A stretch of 48,374 nucleotides of DNA from Rhodocyclaceae bacterium (GTDB taxonomy: Bacteria; Pseudomonadota; Gammaproteobacteria; Burkholderiales; Rhodocyclaceae): positions 1-48,374 of the forward strand of contig JAGRFY010000052.1 of assembly GCA_020445765.1 (NCBI GenBank), given 5' to 3'. The notes below the pieces were generated by a model. It was not told the DNA's origin and ran no database searches. It was given only the letters and a program-made list of their open reading frames with translations. Shown in pieces: positions 18,294 to 26,465 of this stretch (its first letter is position 1; every line of letters starts with the position of its first letter). The position numbers and the translations under genes were made by a program.

Positions 18294-20954
18294 TCAGCCG
18301 GCGCTGCGGCCGAGTTCGGCAGCGATGATGCGGCCGAAGGCCTGGGCGTCGACCGGCGAGCCGTGCAACATGCCCTGGCCCGCCGAACAGCCCAGCGCCG
18401 TCAGCCGGTCGCGCTGGGCAATGGTTTCGACGCCGGCTGCCACGACGTCGAGCGAGAGGCCGCGCGCGGCCTGAAGGATCGCCTCGACCATCACCGCGCC
18501 TTCGTCGCCGAATTCGAGATCGCGGACGAACTGCGGGTCGATCTTGAGTCCGGTCAATGGCAGATGGCGCAGCGCCGACAGCGGCGAGCCGTCCGAGCCG
18601 AATCGGTCGACGCGCAGACGCACACCGAGTTCCTGCAGCGCGAACAGGTTGTTCATCGCCGTCGGGCTTCGCGGCAACGCGGCACAGTCGATCAGTTCGA
18701 GTTCCAGCAGTTGCGGTCGCAGTGCACTCTGCGCCATGAAGTGTTCGAGTTCGCGGGTGAATTCGGCCCGCTCGAGTTCGCGTGCGGCGACGTTCAGCGA
18801 CACCGTCAGATCGCACTGGAAGGCGTCGTGCCAGGCCGCGGCCTGTTCGCAGGCGCGCGACAGCGCCCAGCGGCCGAGGGCCGAGATGCTGCCGCTGCGG
18901 ATCGCCGACGGCACGAACTGTTCGGCCACCAGCAGGCCGAGTTGCGGATGGTTCCAGCGTAGTAGTGCTTCCGCGCCGATCAGGCGCGAGTCTGCCAGAC
19001 GGTAGCGGGGCTGCCAGTGCAGTTCGAGCTCGCCGCGGTCCGGCGCGCGGCGGATCGCAGCGTCCAGCCCCGCCCGGGCCAGCGAATCGACGGCATCCGA
19101 GAGATCGAACAGGTGAATCGGCCGGGCGCTCGAGCGCGCGGCGTGGAGCGCCTGTTCGGCCGCCGACAGCAGGCTGGCGAGATCGTCGCCGTGGTCGGGA
19201 CCGATTGCCGCGCCGATCGTGGCGGCCAGTGTGACGGTCGTCGGTCCGGCCTTCAGGGGTGCCGCAACGACGTCGAGCAGTTCGTCGGCCAGGGCCTGAG
19301 CGTCGTCCCGGCCGCGGAGTTCGCCGACCAGGACCACGAAGCTGTCCGCGCCGATGCGAGCCACGGCCGAGTCGTCCGGGGCGACCATCACCAGGCGCTC
19401 GCCGAGCTGCGCCAGCAGGCGATCGGCGTGGATCTCGCCGATCTGGGCATTGATGCGATGAAAGCAGTCGATGTCGATCACCAGCAGTGCAAGCTTGCGT
19501 CGACTCTGCCGATTGCGACAGACCAGGGCCATGTAGGGTCCGGCGAGCCCCGAGCGATCGGGCAGGCCGGTCAGGGCGTCGACCGAATCCGCACCGCTGC
19601 TCGGAATCACCGGAGTCGGCGCGTGGCGGATGGTCACCAGATAGTGTGGTGCAGCCGCGAGCCGCCGCTGCACGCGCGCGATCTGGATCGTCGCCTGCGT
19701 CGCAGTCGATTCCCGTCGACGGATCGGACCCTCGCAACGCAGTCGGCCGGAGTCCGATCCGCGTGCCTCTTCGAATGGGTCGGCACTGCCTTCGGGCAGC
19801 AGGACCGTGGCTGGTTCGCCGAGCAACTGCTCGCGTTCGAATCCGGTCAGTCGGCAGGTCGCTGGATTGATCGCGACGACGCGCATGGCGTGGTCGAGGA
19901 TCAGCACGCCGTCGTCGGTCAGGCCGAACAACTCGCTGCTGAACAGCTGAACGGGGTCGGGCGCCTGGCGAGCACGGTGCGTCAATAGCCGCTCGCCGTT
20001 GCCGCCCGGCGGGCGCAAGTCGACGATGTCGATTTCGACTTCGAACTCGCTGCCGTCCTTCCTGCGATGCTGTTGGCGTGGGCCGTCCGCGGCACCGGCG
20101 ACCTGCAACTGGTCGAGGCGCATGCGCTGCAGTTCGCTGCGCTTGTAGGCATAGGCTCTTTCCGCGGCACGGTTGGCGTCGACGATGCGACCGTCTTCGC
20201 CGGCACAGATCAGCGCCGGCAGCGGCAGCGCATCGAAAGCGCGCCGCGACCGGCTGTCGGCGGGATGGCTGACCACCGTCGCGCCGCTGCCGGCGGACTG
20301 GGCGGGCAATGTGACGACGCGCCAGCCAGGCTGCGGGCCGGGCAGCGTGCGGCAGCCGGTAGAATCGAACTGAAGCGTGTCGAAGGCGACGCCGGACAGG
20401 CTGCGGCCCTGGCCCAGACGTGCCTGCGCGCTGGCGTTCGCAGCCTTGACCATGCCGTCCGCACCGATCACCAGCACCGGTTGCTGGACCGCAGCAGCGA
20501 GCTTTGGCCACAAGATGTCGGTTCGAGCCGGTTCGGGCCCGCGATCGTCGACGCCGGCGGTGTCGGGACTCAGCACCAGCGCATGGACGCCGGGCCGCAC
20601 ACGGGCTGCCGACAGGCAGCGCAGGTGGCGGCGCCGGCCACCCGGCAGGCGAAGCAGCAGGCTTCCTCGCGATGCACCCTCGACGAACAGCGCGCCGCGC
20701 GCCGCCAGGAATGCCGCCTCGGACGGAAACAGTTCGGCCAGCGGGCGGCCGACCAATTGCGGATAGGCGCGCTCGAGAAGATGGCAGGCTGCGCTGTTGA
20801 CCTCGAGGATGGTCTCGTCGCTGGTGATGATCAGGCCTTCTTCGACGAGTTCGAAGAGGGCCAGATAGAGTCCGGCCTCCGCGCCGTCGGAGAGGTCGGG
20901 GATCAGTGTTTCCGGGGCGACATCCGGCGGTCGCCGGATCGGGAAGATGTCCAT
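18294..20954 (-). CDS. Four-PAS protein with degenerate GGDEF and degenerate EAL domains
   Basis: The 886-residue soluble protein has four PAS-like regions (about 30-125, 150-220, 237-330 and 340-445), a GGDEF domain (455-615) and an EAL domain (635-880). The GGDEF active site reads GADSF (535-539), losing two residues needed for diguanylate cyclase activity. In the EAL domain the EALL motif survives (662-665), but the DDFGTG metal motif is DRFGSD (783-788) and the usual EGVE is AGVE (840-843), so phosphodiesterase activity is also unlikely. It is therefore probably a sensor or binding protein in c-di-GMP signalling, not an enzyme. No membrane span or signal peptide is seen. It is monocistronic and converges with pntB. 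Confidence 0.9.
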   Translation of the reverse strand: MDIFPIRRPPDVAPETLIPDLSDGAEAGLYLALFELVEEGLIITSDETILEVNSAACHLLERAYPQLVGRPLAELFPSEAAFLAARGALFVEGASRGSLLLRLPGGRRRHLRCLSAARVRPGVHALVLSPDTAGVDDRGPEPARTDILWPKLAAAVQQPVLVIGADGMVKAANASAQARLGQGRSLSGVAFDTLQFDSTGCRTLPGPQPGWRVVTLPAQSAGSGATVVSHPADSRSRRAFDALPLPALICAGEDGRIVDANRAAERAYAYKRSELQRMRLDQLQVAGAADGPRQQHRRKDGSEFEVEIDIVDLRPPGGNGERLLTHRARQAPDPVQLFSSELFGLTDDGVLILDHAMRVVAINPATCRLTGFEREQLLGEPATVLLPEGSADPFEEARGSDSGRLRCEGPIRRRESTATQATIQIARVQRRLAAAPHYLVTIRHAPTPVIPSSGADSVDALTGLPDRSGLAGPYMALVCRNRQSRRKLALLVIDIDCFHRINAQIGEIHADRLLAQLGERLVMVAPDDSAVARIGADSFVVLVGELRGRDDAQALADELLDVVAAPLKAGPTTVTLAATIGAAIGPDHGDDLASLLSAAEQALHAARSSARPIHLFDLSDAVDSLARAGLDAAIRRAPDRGELELHWQPRYRLADSRLIGAEALLRWNHPQLGLLVAEQFVPSAIRSGSISALGRWALSRACEQAAAWHDAFQCDLTVSLNVAARELERAEFTRELEHFMAQSALRPQLLELELIDCAALPRSPTAMNNLFALQELGVRLRVDRFGSDGSPLSALRHLPLTGLKIDPQFVRDLEFGDEGAVMVEAILQAARGLSLDVVAAGVETIAQRDRLTALGCSAGQGMLHGSPVDAQAFGRIIAAELGRSAG

Positions 20955-21064
20955 GCGTCGAATCGAACACGGCTTCGCAATGAAGCGAATGTAACGACCG
21001 AACGTCTGGTGACTTGACTGGATAAGCGGGGGGAAACCCGTGCTTTTCCGGTCGGTGGGCTCAT

Positions 21065-22492
21065 TCAGCCCGGTTTGCGACCCAGTCCGCCGAGCAGGAA
21101 GGCAATCGGCCGCTGGTGCTTGCGCACGGCTGCCGGCGGCTGGATCTCGCCATCGCCGCCAAGCTTGTCCGTGTCCTGCGCCACCGGCTGGTAGGGCTGG
21201 CTGAAATCGAAACCGTCCGCCGCGACCACCGGGGACTTTCTGGCCGTCGTACGGCCACGGCTTCCGGTACTGCGGCCGCTGTCTTCCCGGTCGCCGCGCG
21301 GGCGCTTGTCGCCGCGGCGCTTGCGTTGCCCGCCATCGTGGAAATCATCCTCGACATCGAAGCCGGCGATCGGCTCCTGCGGAATTTCGAGATTGATCAG
21401 CTTCTGGATCTCGGCGAGGCGTCCACGCTCCTCGGCACACACCAGTGACACCGCGTTGCCACTGCGGCCGGCCCGACCGGTCCGTCCGATCCTGTGAACA
21501 TAGTCTTCGGCCGTGTGCGGCAGTTCGAAATTGATGACGTAGGGCAGGTCGTCGATATCGAGGCCGCGGGCTGCGACGTCTGTTGCGACCAGTACGCGGA
21601 TGCGCCCGGACTTGAAGCCTTCGAGCGTTTCGGTGCGCTGCTGCTGGCTCTTGTCGCCATGAATCGCGTCGGCTGCGATCTCGTGGCGCGCGAGAAAATG
21701 CGCGAGGCGGGAGCACACCATCTTGGTGTCCACGAACACCAGCACCTGGGAATCGGGCTCGTGGCGCAGGATATGGGCCAGCAGGTTGCGCTTCAGGCCC
21801 GCCGACACCGGATGCACCCGATGGCTGATGGTCTCGCTGACGGTGTTGCGGCGCGCGACCTCGATCAACTGCGGATTCTTCAGCATCTGATCCGCGAGCT
21901 TCTTGATTTCGTTCGAGAAGGTCGCCGAAAACAGCAGACTCTGGCGATTTGCCGGCAGCAGCGCGAGAATGCGCCGGATATCCGGGATGAATCCCATGTC
22001 GAGCATCCGGTCGGCCTCGTCGAGTACCAGGATCTCGACCTGACCGAACTGGATCGTCTTCTGCTGGACGTGATCGAGCAGGCGGCCGGGGGTGGCCACG
22101 ACGATCTCGATGCCGCGGCGCAACTCCTGCGTCTGCGGATTCATGTCGACGCCGCCGTAGATGCAGGTCGAGCGCAGCGGCAGGTACTTGCCATAGGTCT
22201 GCACGGACTCGTGCACCTGCATCGCCAGCTCGCGCGTGGGTGCGAGGATCAGCGCCCGAACCGGGTGGCGCGCCGGCGAGGTGCTGGTGCTGGCGTGACG
22301 AGCCAGCCGATGCAGCATCGGCAGCGTGAAGCCGGCGGTCTTGCCGGTGCCGGTCTGTGCGCCGCCCATCACGTCGAGGCCGTGCATCACGATCGGGATC
22401 GCCTGCTGCTGGATCGGAGTCGGTTCGGTGTAGCCGGCGTCGGCCACGGCACGCTGCAGTTCGGGAAGAAGCCCGAGGTCCGCAAATTTCAT
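21065..22492 (-). CDS. rhlE: DEAD-box RNA helicase, RhlE-like
   Basis: The 475-residue protein starts MKFADLGLLPELQRAVADAGYTEPTPIQQQAIP (Q motif) and has AQTGTGKTAGF (motif I), PTRELA, VLDEADRMLDMGF (DEAD), FSATFS (SAT) and HRIGRTGRAGR (motif VI). A charged C-terminal tail rich in Arg, Lys and Gly follows from about residue 370 and probably binds RNA. RhlE-type helicases work in rRNA maturation and RNA decay. ATG at 22492 is preferred over an upstream opening because it places the Q motif at the usual distance from the N-terminus. The gene stands alone, upstream of the convergent-free stretch before the PAS protein gene. Confidence 0.93.
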   Translation of the reverse strand: MKFADLGLLPELQRAVADAGYTEPTPIQQQAIPIVMHGLDVMGGAQTGTGKTAGFTLPMLHRLARHASTSTSPARHPVRALILAPTRELAMQVHESVQTYGKYLPLRSTCIYGGVDMNPQTQELRRGIEIVVATPGRLLDHVQQKTIQFGQVEILVLDEADRMLDMGFIPDIRRILALLPANRQSLLFSATFSNEIKKLADQMLKNPQLIEVARRNTVSETISHRVHPVSAGLKRNLLAHILRHEPDSQVLVFVDTKMVCSRLAHFLARHEIAADAIHGDKSQQQRTETLEGFKSGRIRVLVATDVAARGLDIDDLPYVINFELPHTAEDYVHRIGRTGRAGRSGNAVSLVCAEERGRLAEIQKLINLEIPQEPIAGFDVEDDFHDGGQRKRRGDKRPRGDREDSGRSTGSRGRTTARKSPVVAADGFDFSQPYQPVAQDTDKLGGDGEIQPPAAVRKHQRPIAFLLGGLGRKPG

Positions 22493-22662
22493 TCGCTGGA
22501 TCGCTCTGTAATCCGCCCGCCGCAAAAACGCGTGCGACCGGCACGGGCGTGGATAGGGTTCAAATTGTCCGGGTATGGCGCTGGCATGGCTGCCGGCCCG
22601 CCCGTCGACCGGTACGACGAACGCAAAAACTGTAGATTATACATTGGCGAAGCCGAGTCCGA

Positions 22663-23751
22663 TCAGTGCGGCGCCAGGTAGGCCGTCACTTCCTCGCGGT
22701 CGTGGTACAGCTGACGCATGCGCAAGTCGAAGCCGAGCGAGTTCTGGCGGAAACGATCTTCGATCAGCCGACGGCAGCGCTCCAGCTCTTCGAGACGCTT
22801 CTTCATCGGCAGCTTCAGATTGAATATCGCGCGACGGGCTCGCCCGGATGCGACCCAGTCCGCCATCAGCCGGCTGATTCGCGCCGGCTGTTCGACCATG
22901 TCACAGACCAGCCAATCGATACCGCCGTCGGGGCGCCAGGTGAAGCCGTCGGCGCGCAGGTGTTCGATCATGCCGGTGGCCAGGGCCTGCGGTGACATCG
23001 GTCCGTTGTCGATCGCGGTGACCCGCAGGCCGCGATTGGCCAGGTGCCAGCTCCAGCCACCGGGGGCGGCGCCGAGATCCACGGCGCGCTGCCCGGGTCG
23101 CATCGTCGATTCGAGCTCGGCCGGTGTCAGCAGGGTCATCAGTGCCTCCGCCAGCTTCAGTGTCGACCGGCTCGGTGCCTGTGATGGCATGCGCAATCGC
23201 GGAATGCCCATCGGCCACGGCGATGCGTTGTCGGGCACGGACAGGCCGAGCCAGGCGCTGCCGGGTGCCGGCAGTAGAACATGCAGCCGGGCGAGTTCGG
23301 TGCGCCTCGGGCGTAGCACGCCGTGCTTTGCGAGGATGCGCTCGAGGGCCGGCTGCAGGCGACGCCCCAGCGCGGCCAGCGGGCGTTGTTCGGCACCGTC
23401 TCCCGCTTCGACCAGGATCGCCGAAAAGGGCGTTCCGGCCGTCTTCGCGGCAGCCAGCACGGGCGACACGCGATCCCTGCCGGCGAGCCCGTCGGCATGG
23501 CCGAAGGCGAACGCCAATTGCCGGGCAAACGTCAGCGAAACAAGTCGAATTGCACGGTCGAGGACGTCGAACCGGTGTATGTTCTCCAGATCGATGCGAA
23601 CCTGGCCCGAGTCAAGAGAACAGACGGATCTGCCGTTGATACCGACGTGGTCGAGCCGGGCCATGATTTCGCGTGAACATTCCGCCTCGAAACCGGGCCG
23701 GCAAAGCGCCATCACGAATCGGCATTCCACATGGGCGGCAGCGTGTTTCAT
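22663..23751 (-). CDS. rlmM: 23S rRNA 2'-O-ribose C2498 methyltransferase RlmM
   Basis: The 362-residue product has an N-terminal THUMP-like RNA-binding region (about 1-160) and a Rossmann methyltransferase domain with AVDLGAAPGGWSWHL as the SAM-binding motif (about residue 230) and a DWLVCDMVEQP motif, followed by FNLKLPMKKR with the catalytic Lys. RlmM methylates C2498 of 23S rRNA using S-adenosylmethionine. ATG at 23751 (MKHAAAHVECRFVMALCRPGFEAEC) begins the family-like part; the upstream opening overlaps the divergent aldo/keto reductase gene. RlmM is best known from gammaproteobacteria and is also found in some betaproteobacteria. Confidence 0.92.
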   Translation of the reverse strand: MKHAAAHVECRFVMALCRPGFEAECSREIMARLDHVGINGRSVCSLDSGQVRIDLENIHRFDVLDRAIRLVSLTFARQLAFAFGHADGLAGRDRVSPVLAAAKTAGTPFSAILVEAGDGAEQRPLAALGRRLQPALERILAKHGVLRPRRTELARLHVLLPAPGSAWLGLSVPDNASPWPMGIPRLRMPSQAPSRSTLKLAEALMTLLTPAELESTMRPGQRAVDLGAAPGGWSWHLANRGLRVTAIDNGPMSPQALATGMIEHLRADGFTWRPDGGIDWLVCDMVEQPARISRLMADWVASGRARRAIFNLKLPMKKRLEELERCRRLIEDRFRQNSLGFDLRMRQLYHDREEVTAYLAPH

Positions 23752-23839
23752 GGCCGGACCCGGTTTGTCGCGCAATCTGATCGGGCGGTGCGATGGCAGG
23801 AGGCGCGGGATTCTTGAATGAACATGGAGCCGAGACAGC

Positions 23840-24880
23840 GTGTTTGAATTGCGGCGGTTGGGGACCAGTGACCTCATGGTGTCACCGGTCTGTCTGGGTA
23901 CGATGACTTTCGGGCAGCAGAACAGCGAAGCCCAAGCCCATGCCCAGCTCGACTTCGCCGTCTCGCGTGGGATGAACTTCATCGATACCGCGGAACTGTA
24001 CGCGGTACCGCCATGTGCCGAAACCTATGGTGCCTCCGAGCGGATCGTCGGCAGCTGGTTGCGGCGCCAGCCGCGGGACCGGATCGTGCTGGCGACCAAG
24101 GTGGCAGGACCCGGGCGACGCCTCGGATGGATTCGCGGTGGGTCGCCGTGCCTGGATCGGGACAATATCGTCGCCGCCGTGAACGCCAGTCTCGAACGCC
24201 TGCAGACCGATTACATCGACCTCTACCAGCTACATTGGCCGGAGCGCAATCAACCGATGTTCGGCCAATGGCAGTTCGATCCGACCGAGGAGCGATCGGG
24301 CACGCCGATCCGTGAACAGCTCGCGGCTCTGAAAGAGCTGGTGGACGCCGGCAAGATTCGCCATGTCGGCCTCTCCAACGAGCATCCCTGGGGCGTTTCC
24401 GAATTCCTGCGACAGGCGCGCGAGCATGCTCTGCCCCGCGTCGTGACGATCCAGAATGCATACAACCTGCTGAATCGGGTATTCGACTACGGCCTCGCCG
24501 AACTGTGCCACCGGGAGCGGGTTTCCTTGCTGGCCTATTCTCCGCTGGCATTCGGTCACCTGACCGGGAAGTATCTCGACGATGCCGGTGCGCCGGGCCG
24601 TCTGAACACTTTCCCGGGATTCGGGGCCCGCTACCAGAAGCCGCGGCTGCCCGAGGCCGTTGCGGCCTACCGGGCGCTGGCACGCGAGGCCGGCATGTCG
24701 CTGACCCGCATGGCCCTGTCGTGGATCTACCACCGCTGGTGCGTCGGCAGCACCATCATCGGCGCGACCTCGGTCGAGCAACTCACCGAAAATATCGATG
24801 CCTGGTGCGAACCGCTGCCGACCGCGCTGAACGACGCGATCGATGCACTCCATCTGCGTTTCACGAACCCCGCGCCATGA
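23840..24880 (+). CDS. Aldo/keto reductase, Tas-like
   Basis: The 346-residue TIM-barrel oxidoreductase has the AKR tetrad in sequence: FIDTAELYAV (Asp, Tyr), VLATKVAG (Lys) and LYQLHWPERN (His), plus a C-terminal SIIG/ATS-EQL NADPH-binding region (GSTIIGATSVEQLTENI). It resembles E. coli Tas (MFELRRLGTSDLMVSPVCLGTMTFG). The start is GTG at 23840, with GGAGC 9 bases upstream. The physiological substrate is unknown for this group. It is divergent from rlmM (88 bases between starts) and is followed 37 bases later by the HD-GYP gene. Confidence 0.92.
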   Translation: MFELRRLGTSDLMVSPVCLGTMTFGQQNSEAQAHAQLDFAVSRGMNFIDTAELYAVPPCAETYGASERIVGSWLRRQPRDRIVLATKVAGPGRRLGWIRGGSPCLDRDNIVAAVNASLERLQTDYIDLYQLHWPERNQPMFGQWQFDPTEERSGTPIREQLAALKELVDAGKIRHVGLSNEHPWGVSEFLRQAREHALPRVVTIQNAYNLLNRVFDYGLAELCHRERVSLLAYSPLAFGHLTGKYLDDAGAPGRLNTFPGFGARYQKPRLPEAVAAYRALAREAGMSLTRMALSWIYHRWCVGSTIIGATSVEQLTENIDAWCEPLPTALNDAIDALHLRFTNPAP

Positions 24881-24917
24881 CTGACATGACGTTGAAGCGA
24901 CCAGGACGCAGGCGGCC

Positions 24918-26465
24918 ATGAAGGAGATCGTCGCAAGCGAGGAACTCACGCTCGGCATGTTCGTCGCCGATCTCGATCGACCGTGGATCGACTCGCCGTT
25001 TCTGTTGCAAGGCTTCCTGATCGAAGACGAGGATACCCTCGCGCAGCTTCGCGGGCTGTGCCGATTCGTCTCGGTGGACCGGGCGCGTTCGGTCGGTGAT
25101 GCCCACCGTGCGCCGCGAAAGGAAGACGTCTCTTCGAGCGTGGGCGGCAGCTTCCGCCCGCGGGCACAGACCGAGCCGGCGCCAGGGCACGGCAGCGGGA
25201 AGTCCGTCGAACTGCCGGATTTCGTGCAGATCCTGCGCATGATCCGTGGCGGGCAGACCGACCAGCTGCCGATCATCGAGCGTCGCGACATCGAATCCGA
25301 CGCGGCCGGCGACGAGTTCGACGAAGGCCTTGCCGGCTTGCCGGTCGGCGAACCGGACTTGGGCGCCGGCCGCAGCCTGGGGCGCCTGTTCGATCCATTG
25401 AAGGGCGTCTTTTCCCGGCTCGATCGCGGAGCAGACCCGGACGGTTCGTCGTCTGGCATGCGCGGCGACGCGGCGCAGATGCTGCGCAGCCACGCCTCCC
25501 GAATTCGCGAGCGGACCCGGGTCGAGCGCGAACTGGTCTACGTCGCGCCGCGCTTCGCCAAGGTGCAGCAGGCACTCGAGAAGGTGCTCGACGACGTCTG
25601 CAACAGCATTTCCCCCGACATCGGTGCGTTGCGCGAAGGCATCGACGAAATGGTCCGCAGCATCGCCCGCAACCCGGATGCGCTGATCTGGCTGACCCGG
25701 CTAAAGGCGACCGACGAAGGCAGCTACCAACATTCTCTGCATACCTCGGTCCATATGATGGTGTTCGGGCGCAGCCTGGGCATGGGAGACGCAGCAACCC
25801 AGATGCTGGGGCTCGCAGGCATGTTGCACGACGTCGGCAAGATACGGCTGCCGTCCCGCCTGTTGGCCAAGAACGCCAGGCTCACGCCAATCGAGTACGA
25901 AATCTTCAAGACCCACGTCGACTATTCGATGGCAATCCTCGGTGAACTCGCCGAGCTGCCCGAAGACGTGCTCGAGATCGTGCACCGGCACCACGAGCGC
26001 TTTGACGGCTCGGGATATCCGCGGGGCCTCGCGGGTGACGACATCGGCATGGCGGCCGAGATCGCCGGTCTGGTCGATAGCTATACCGCGATGACCAGCA
26101 AGCGCGAATACAATCCGGTGTTCAGCACTCACCAGGCCCTCGAAGACCTGATCCGGCTGCGGGGGACCCGCCACCGCGAGGGGCTGGTGGACCAGTTCAT
26201 CCAGTGCATCGGCATCTATCCGGTCGGGTCGCTGGTGGAACTCAACAGTGGCGAGGTTGCGGTGGTGATCGGCCAGAATCGGGTGCGACGGTTGAAGCCC
26301 CGGGTGATGGTGCTGCTGGCCCCCGACAAGTCCCAGAATACTTTCCCGCCGGTGCTCGACCTGTTATACGACCCGATCACGCCGAGCGGCCAGCCCTATG
26401 CGATCGTGCGCTCACTGCCGTCCGACGCCTATGGCATCGATCCCCAGGAGTTCTACCTCGGATGA
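24918..26465 (+). CDS. HD-GYP domain protein with N-terminal DUF3391, probable c-di-GMP phosphodiesterase
   Basis: The 515-residue cytoplasmic protein begins with a DUF3391-like region (MKEIVASEELTLGMFVADLDRPWIDSPF) and, after a Pro/Gly-rich variable linker, has a full HD-GYP domain (about 285-460). The metal and signature residues are present: HDVGK at 304-308, HRHHERFDGSGYP ending at 368, and DSYTAMTSKREY. HD-GYP enzymes hydrolyse c-di-GMP to pGpG or GMP. Its TGA overlaps the ATG of the next gene (ATGA), which encodes an EAL protein, so two c-di-GMP degrading domains are made together. There is no receiver or membrane domain, so the input signal is unknown. Confidence 0.92.
   Translation: MKEIVASEELTLGMFVADLDRPWIDSPFLLQGFLIEDEDTLAQLRGLCRFVSVDRARSVGDAHRAPRKEDVSSSVGGSFRPRAQTEPAPGHGSGKSVELPDFVQILRMIRGGQTDQLPIIERRDIESDAAGDEFDEGLAGLPVGEPDLGAGRSLGRLFDPLKGVFSRLDRGADPDGSSSGMRGDAAQMLRSHASRIRERTRVERELVYVAPRFAKVQQALEKVLDDVCNSISPDIGALREGIDEMVRSIARNPDALIWLTRLKATDEGSYQHSLHTSVHMMVFGRSLGMGDAATQMLGLAGMLHDVGKIRLPSRLLAKNARLTPIEYEIFKTHVDYSMAILGELAELPEDVLEIVHRHHERFDGSGYPRGLAGDDIGMAAEIAGLVDSYTAMTSKREYNPVFSTHQALEDLIRLRGTRHREGLVDQFIQCIGIYPVGSLVELNSGEVAVVIGQNRVRRLKPRVMVLLAPDKSQNTFPPVLDLLYDPITPSGQPYAIVRSLPSDAYGIDPQEFYLG

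Noticed and set aside
18136-20970. Alternative minus-strand frame of 944 codons over the PAS/GGDEF/EAL gene
   Set aside because: It is the same DNA read one frame off; it is dominated by Arg and Pro and has no recognisable domain, whereas the other frame has PAS, GGDEF and EAL patterns.
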